Positions 22,951 to 25,326 of a stretch of 25,326 nt of DNA are shown here, one piece after another. Under the pieces are notes generated by a model, which saw only the letters and a program-made list of their open reading frames with translations, ran no database searches and was not told the origin of the DNA. Source of the stretch: JBOGGX01 sp050744245. Lineage in GTDB: Bacteria > Actinomycetota > Acidimicrobiia > Acidimicrobiales > JBOGGX01. The translations under genes were made by a program, and so were the position numbers. Location of the stretch: contig JBOGGX010000257.1 in the NCBI GenBank assembly GCA_050744245.1, positions 1-25,326 of the forward strand. The letters are read 5' to 3'. Every line of letters begins with the position of its first letter. Within the stretch, counting starts at the first letter, position 1.

Positions 22951-24399
22951 TCACCCGTCGAGGGGGTGGGTGTCGATCTGGGCCCTCTGCAGCCGGCCCG
23001 AGTAGTCGATGTAGACCGTCTTGATCTGGCTGAACTGCTCGATGCCGCGGGCGCCGGCCTCCCGGAATCCGTTGCCGGTGTGCTTGGTCCCGCCGAAGGG
23101 CAGCGGGATCTCGGCGCCGATGGTGGGGGCGTTCACGTAGACGATGCCGGTGTCGATGCCGTCGACCGCCCGGAGGGCGGTGTTGATGTCGCGGGTGTAG
23201 ACCGCGGCCGACAGGCCGAACTCGACACTGTTGACGACGGCGACGGCCTCGTCCATGGCCCCGACCTCGATGACCGACAGGACCGGGCCGAAGACCTCGT
23301 CGCGCGCGATGCGGTGCTCGGGCTTGACCCCGGCGAGGATCGTCGGCTCGAAGAACGTCGCTCCGTCGCAGCCGGGCACATCGGTTCGGACCCGCCCGCC
23401 GCACACGATCTCGGCGCCCTCGGCCACGGCGGCGTCGACCATCCCCTGGATGCGGGCGGCCGACTCGGCGGTGATCACAGGGCCGACGTCGGTACCGGGT
23501 CTGGTCGGGTCGCCGAGGGTGAGGCCGGCCGTGGTGGCCGACACCCGCCGGACGACCTCGTCGGCGACCTCGGGGTGGACGACAAGGCGCGACGTCGAGG
23601 TACAGCGCTGACCGGCCGTGCCGAAGGCGCCGAACACCGCCCCCTCGGTGACGAGGTCGAGATCGGCGTCGCGCCACACGATCACGGCGTTCTTGCCGCC
23701 CAGCTCGAGCGAGACGAGCCTGGGCCCGGTCGCCATGGCCGCGGCGGCCACCTTGCGCCCGGTCGGGACCGACCCCGTGAAGCTCACCGCGCCGACGCCC
23801 GGGTGGGTGATCAGGGCCTGGGCCGGCTCGGCGTAGCCGTGCACGATCCGGATGAGCCCGTCGGGTGCGCCGGCCTCGATGCAGCAGGCCACGAACTCCT
23901 CGCAGCACTTCGGGCTGTGCTCGGACGGCTTGATGACCACGCCGTTGCCCGCCAGCAGGGCGGGGAAGATCTTCCACGACGGGATGGCGACCGGGAAGTT
24001 CCACGGGGTGACCATGCCGACGACGCCGACGGGGATCCGCGTCGTGTACGCCATCTTGTCCGGCAGCTCCGACTTGACCGTGTCGCCCCACGGCTGGCGG
24101 CCCTGGCCGGCCACGAAGAGGGCCATGTCGACCGCCTCCTGGACGTCGCCGCCGGCTTCGACCAGGACCTTGCCGCACTCCCGGCTCACCAGCTCGGACA
24201 GCTCCGTCTTGCGCCGGGCGATCACCGCGGCGGCCGACGCGATCACGTCGGCCCTGGCCGGCGGGGGCACGGCGGCCCACCGGCGTTGGGCCTCTGCCGC
24301 GCCTTCGACGGCCCGATCGACGTCGGCTGCGGTGTGCTGGGGAAAGGTGCCGATCACCTCGGCCGGGCGGGCCGGATTGACCGAATCAAACGTCGCCAT
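22951..24399 (-). CDS. NAD(P)-dependent aldehyde dehydrogenase, partner of the aminotransferase
   Basis: Oxidises an aldehyde, probably the semialdehyde made by the adjacent aminotransferase, to the acid. The protein has 482 residues. PWNFP (132-136, Asn134), KPSEHSP (157-163), FTGS (207-210), LELGGKN (231-237, general base Glu232) and GQRCTS (catalytic Cys266) are all intact. The C-terminal NAPTIGAEIPLPFGGTKHTG resembles ALDHs annotated as semialdehyde dehydrogenases, but the substrate (succinate, malonate or aminoadipate semialdehyde) is not fixed. The ATG at 24399 is preceded by a strong AAGGAG at 7-nt spacing (24407-24412). It is the first gene of a two-gene operon and is divergent from an RpiR-type regulator. 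Confidence 0.92.
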   Translation of the reverse strand: MATFDSVNPARPAEVIGTFPQHTAADVDRAVEGAAEAQRRWAAVPPPARADVIASAAAVIARRKTELSELVSRECGKVLVEAGGDVQEAVDMALFVAGQGRQPWGDTVKSELPDKMAYTTRIPVGVVGMVTPWNFPVAIPSWKIFPALLAGNGVVIKPSEHSPKCCEEFVACCIEAGAPDGLIRIVHGYAEPAQALITHPGVGAVSFTGSVPTGRKVAAAAMATGPRLVSLELGGKNAVIVWRDADLDLVTEGAVFGAFGTAGQRCTSTSRLVVHPEVADEVVRRVSATTAGLTLGDPTRPGTDVGPVITAESAARIQGMVDAAVAEGAEIVCGGRVRTDVPGCDGATFFEPTILAGVKPEHRIARDEVFGPVLSVIEVGAMDEAVAVVNSVEFGLSAAVYTRDINTALRAVDGIDTGIVYVNAPTIGAEIPLPFGGTKHTGNGFREAGARGIEQFSQIKTVYIDYSGRLQRAQIDTHPLDG

Positions 24400-24406
24400 G
24401 ACGGAG

Positions 24407-24424
24407 CTCCTTGGAACGGCCGTT
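24407..24424. promoter_or_regulatory. Strong ribosome binding site of the aldehyde dehydrogenase gene and adjoining palindrome
   Basis: Minus-strand AAGGAG (24407-24412) is the clearest Shine-Dalgarno sequence in the window. Next to it is the perfect palindrome AACGGCCGTT (24415-24424), a candidate operator for the divergent RpiR-type regulator. The whole 57-nt divergent spacer must hold both promoters. Confidence 0.5.
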
Positions 24425-24443
24425 TCGTTGATCGGCACGATAG

Positions 24444-24449
24444 TAACGT
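24444..24449 (+). promoter_or_regulatory. -10 box of the RpiR-type regulator (leaderless type)
   Basis: TAACGT ends 7 nt before the GTG at 24457, in the spacer shared with the aldehyde dehydrogenase gene. Confidence 0.55.
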
Positions 24450-24456
24450 TTGTTCG

Positions 24457-25302
24457 GTGCAGACGGTGGTCGACAGGATCGTGGACGATGGCGCCGAGCT
24501 GACGCCGGCCGAACGGCGGGTGGGCCAGGTCATCCTCGACGACCCGGAGATCGTGGCGTTCGGCACGGTCGCCGAGCTGGCCCGGCGAGCCGAGACCAGT
24601 GGCGCCACGGTCGTGCGGTTCGCGGGCCGCATCGGCTACGAGGGCTTCGTCGGACTGCAGGCCGCGGTGCAGGAGGAGCTCGCCCTCCGGCTGCGGCCGG
24701 CGACCGAGCGCATCCGCCAGCGCGCGCCTTCCGATGTGGCCGGTCGAACACTGGCGGTCGAGCTGAAGAACCTCCAGGCCACCCTCGGGCGGGTCGATCG
24801 GGTCGAGTTGGACGCCGCGGTTGCCCTCCTCGCCCGGCGGCGGTCTCCCGTCTACGTGCTCTCCGGGCAGGCGTTCCTGGGTACGGCCACGACCCTCGCC
24901 CGCGAGCTCGGGATGCTCCGCCCCAGCGTCGAGTTGGTCAACGGGACCCCCGTGGCCGTCGCCGCGATGCTGGCGCACGTCGCTCCGGACGATGCGGTGG
25001 TGGCCGTCGATCTCCGCCGCTACGACCGGTGGGTGCTCGACAGCGTGGTTCGGGTCCGGGCGGCCGGCGCTCGGGTGGTGGCCGTCACCGACAGCCGCCT
25101 GTCCCCCCTGGCCGAGGGGGCGGACGTGGCGTTCGCAGTGGCGGCCGACGGCGCCGGACCGTTCGACAGCCAGGTCGGCGTCCTGGCCCTGGCCAACGCC
25201 CTCGTGAACGGCGTGGCGGCCCGGCTGCGGACCAGCGCCACCGAGCGCCTCGACCGGATCGAGGCCGCCTGGCGGGCCGCGGACGCCCTCACCGACCGCT
25301 GA
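24457..25302 (+). CDS. RpiR/MurR-family transcriptional regulator (HTH + SIS)
   Basis: The protein of 281 residues has an N-terminal helix-turn-helix domain (about 1-75), with TVAELARRAETSGATVVRFAG (37-57) as its recognition region. The SIS domain (about 125-260) includes VYVLSGQAFLGTATTLAREL. SIS domains of this family usually bind phosphosugars, but members next to amino-acid genes also occur, so the ligand here is unknown. The GTG at 24457 is chosen because a TAACGT box lies 7 nt upstream and the conserved N-terminus starts there. It is divergent from the aldehyde dehydrogenase-aminotransferase operon with only 57 nt between, so it probably regulates that operon and itself. Only 24 bases remain after the stop, with no feature seen. 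Confidence 0.92.
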   Translation: MQTVVDRIVDDGAELTPAERRVGQVILDDPEIVAFGTVAELARRAETSGATVVRFAGRIGYEGFVGLQAAVQEELALRLRPATERIRQRAPSDVAGRTLAVELKNLQATLGRVDRVELDAAVALLARRRSPVYVLSGQAFLGTATTLARELGMLRPSVELVNGTPVAVAAMLAHVAPDDAVVAVDLRRYDRWVLDSVVRVRAAGARVVAVTDSRLSPLAEGADVAFAVAADGAGPFDSQVGVLALANALVNGVAARLRTSATERLDRIEAAWRAADALTDR

Positions 25303-25326
25303 CCGACCGTCGACAACTCGAATGTT

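Noticed and set aside
22924..24456. Long upstream extension of the RpiR-type gene frame on the plus strand
   Set aside because: It is antisense to the aldehyde dehydrogenase. The conserved N-terminus and promoter both point to the GTG at 24457.
1..25326. CRISPR array, tRNA or rRNA genes, prophage or insertion sequence
   Set aside because: No regularly spaced direct repeats, no cloverleaf or conserved rRNA stretches, and no transposase, integrase or phage protein were found.

Overview
The window is a very GC-rich chromosomal segment from a Gram-positive, high-GC lineage. A single-chain FbiC (CofG+CofH fusion) for coenzyme F420, a DUF3151 protein, an ATP-dependent DNA ligase of the LigB type, an MpaB-family oxygenase and abundant leaderless-type promoters all point to Actinomycetota. 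An Acidimicrobiia-like organism is my best guess, but this is an inference. Coding density is high. No tRNA, rRNA, CRISPR array, prophage or transposase is visible, and no gene-free stretch exceeds about 200 bases.

Left part (1-4136, + strand): the 3' part of an FtsX-like ABC permease is fused in frame to an ABC ATPase that lacks its own N-terminus. A second, degenerate ABC ATPase overlaps it, and then comes fbiC. A short repeat lies between fbiC and the convergent DNA ligase gene (4198-5721, -). The ligase is divergent from an MpaB-family oxygenase, which is translationally coupled to a long LOG-family protein (to 7729). An unusual concentric dyad sits between the divergent genes. Next is a decayed, 5'-truncated M1 metallopeptidase gene (about 7781-9049) followed by a second copy of the repeat.

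Middle (9186-14501): a small helical protein (-) is divergent from a cysteine-rich conserved protein (+). A small zinc-knuckle-like protein (-) follows. Then comes a long minus-strand run, in transcription order: patatin-like phospholipase, DUF3151, flavin reductase, mobA, rhodanese, RNase D. Several of these genes carry their own TANNNT box, and three of those boxes contain the stop codon of the gene upstream.

Right part (14634-25302): a histidine phosphatase, an acyl-CoA synthetase, a four-helix membrane protein and a glycerophosphodiester phosphodiesterase lie on + (lipid-related theme). On - are a short possibly truncated gene and a large AAA/TPR-like regulatory ATPase. Then an aldehyde dehydrogenase-aminotransferase operon (-) is divergent from an RpiR/MurR-type regulator (+) that probably controls it.

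The most notable non-gene signals are these: (i) a consistent TANNNT box 6-8 nt before the start codon of ten or so genes, implying leaderless mRNAs; (ii) a family of mosaic intergenic repeats shared pairwise among three loci; (iii) the concentric 43-bp dyad at 5761-5803; (iv) the permease-ATPase junction. I found no clear-cut new multi-gene defence or biosynthetic system.
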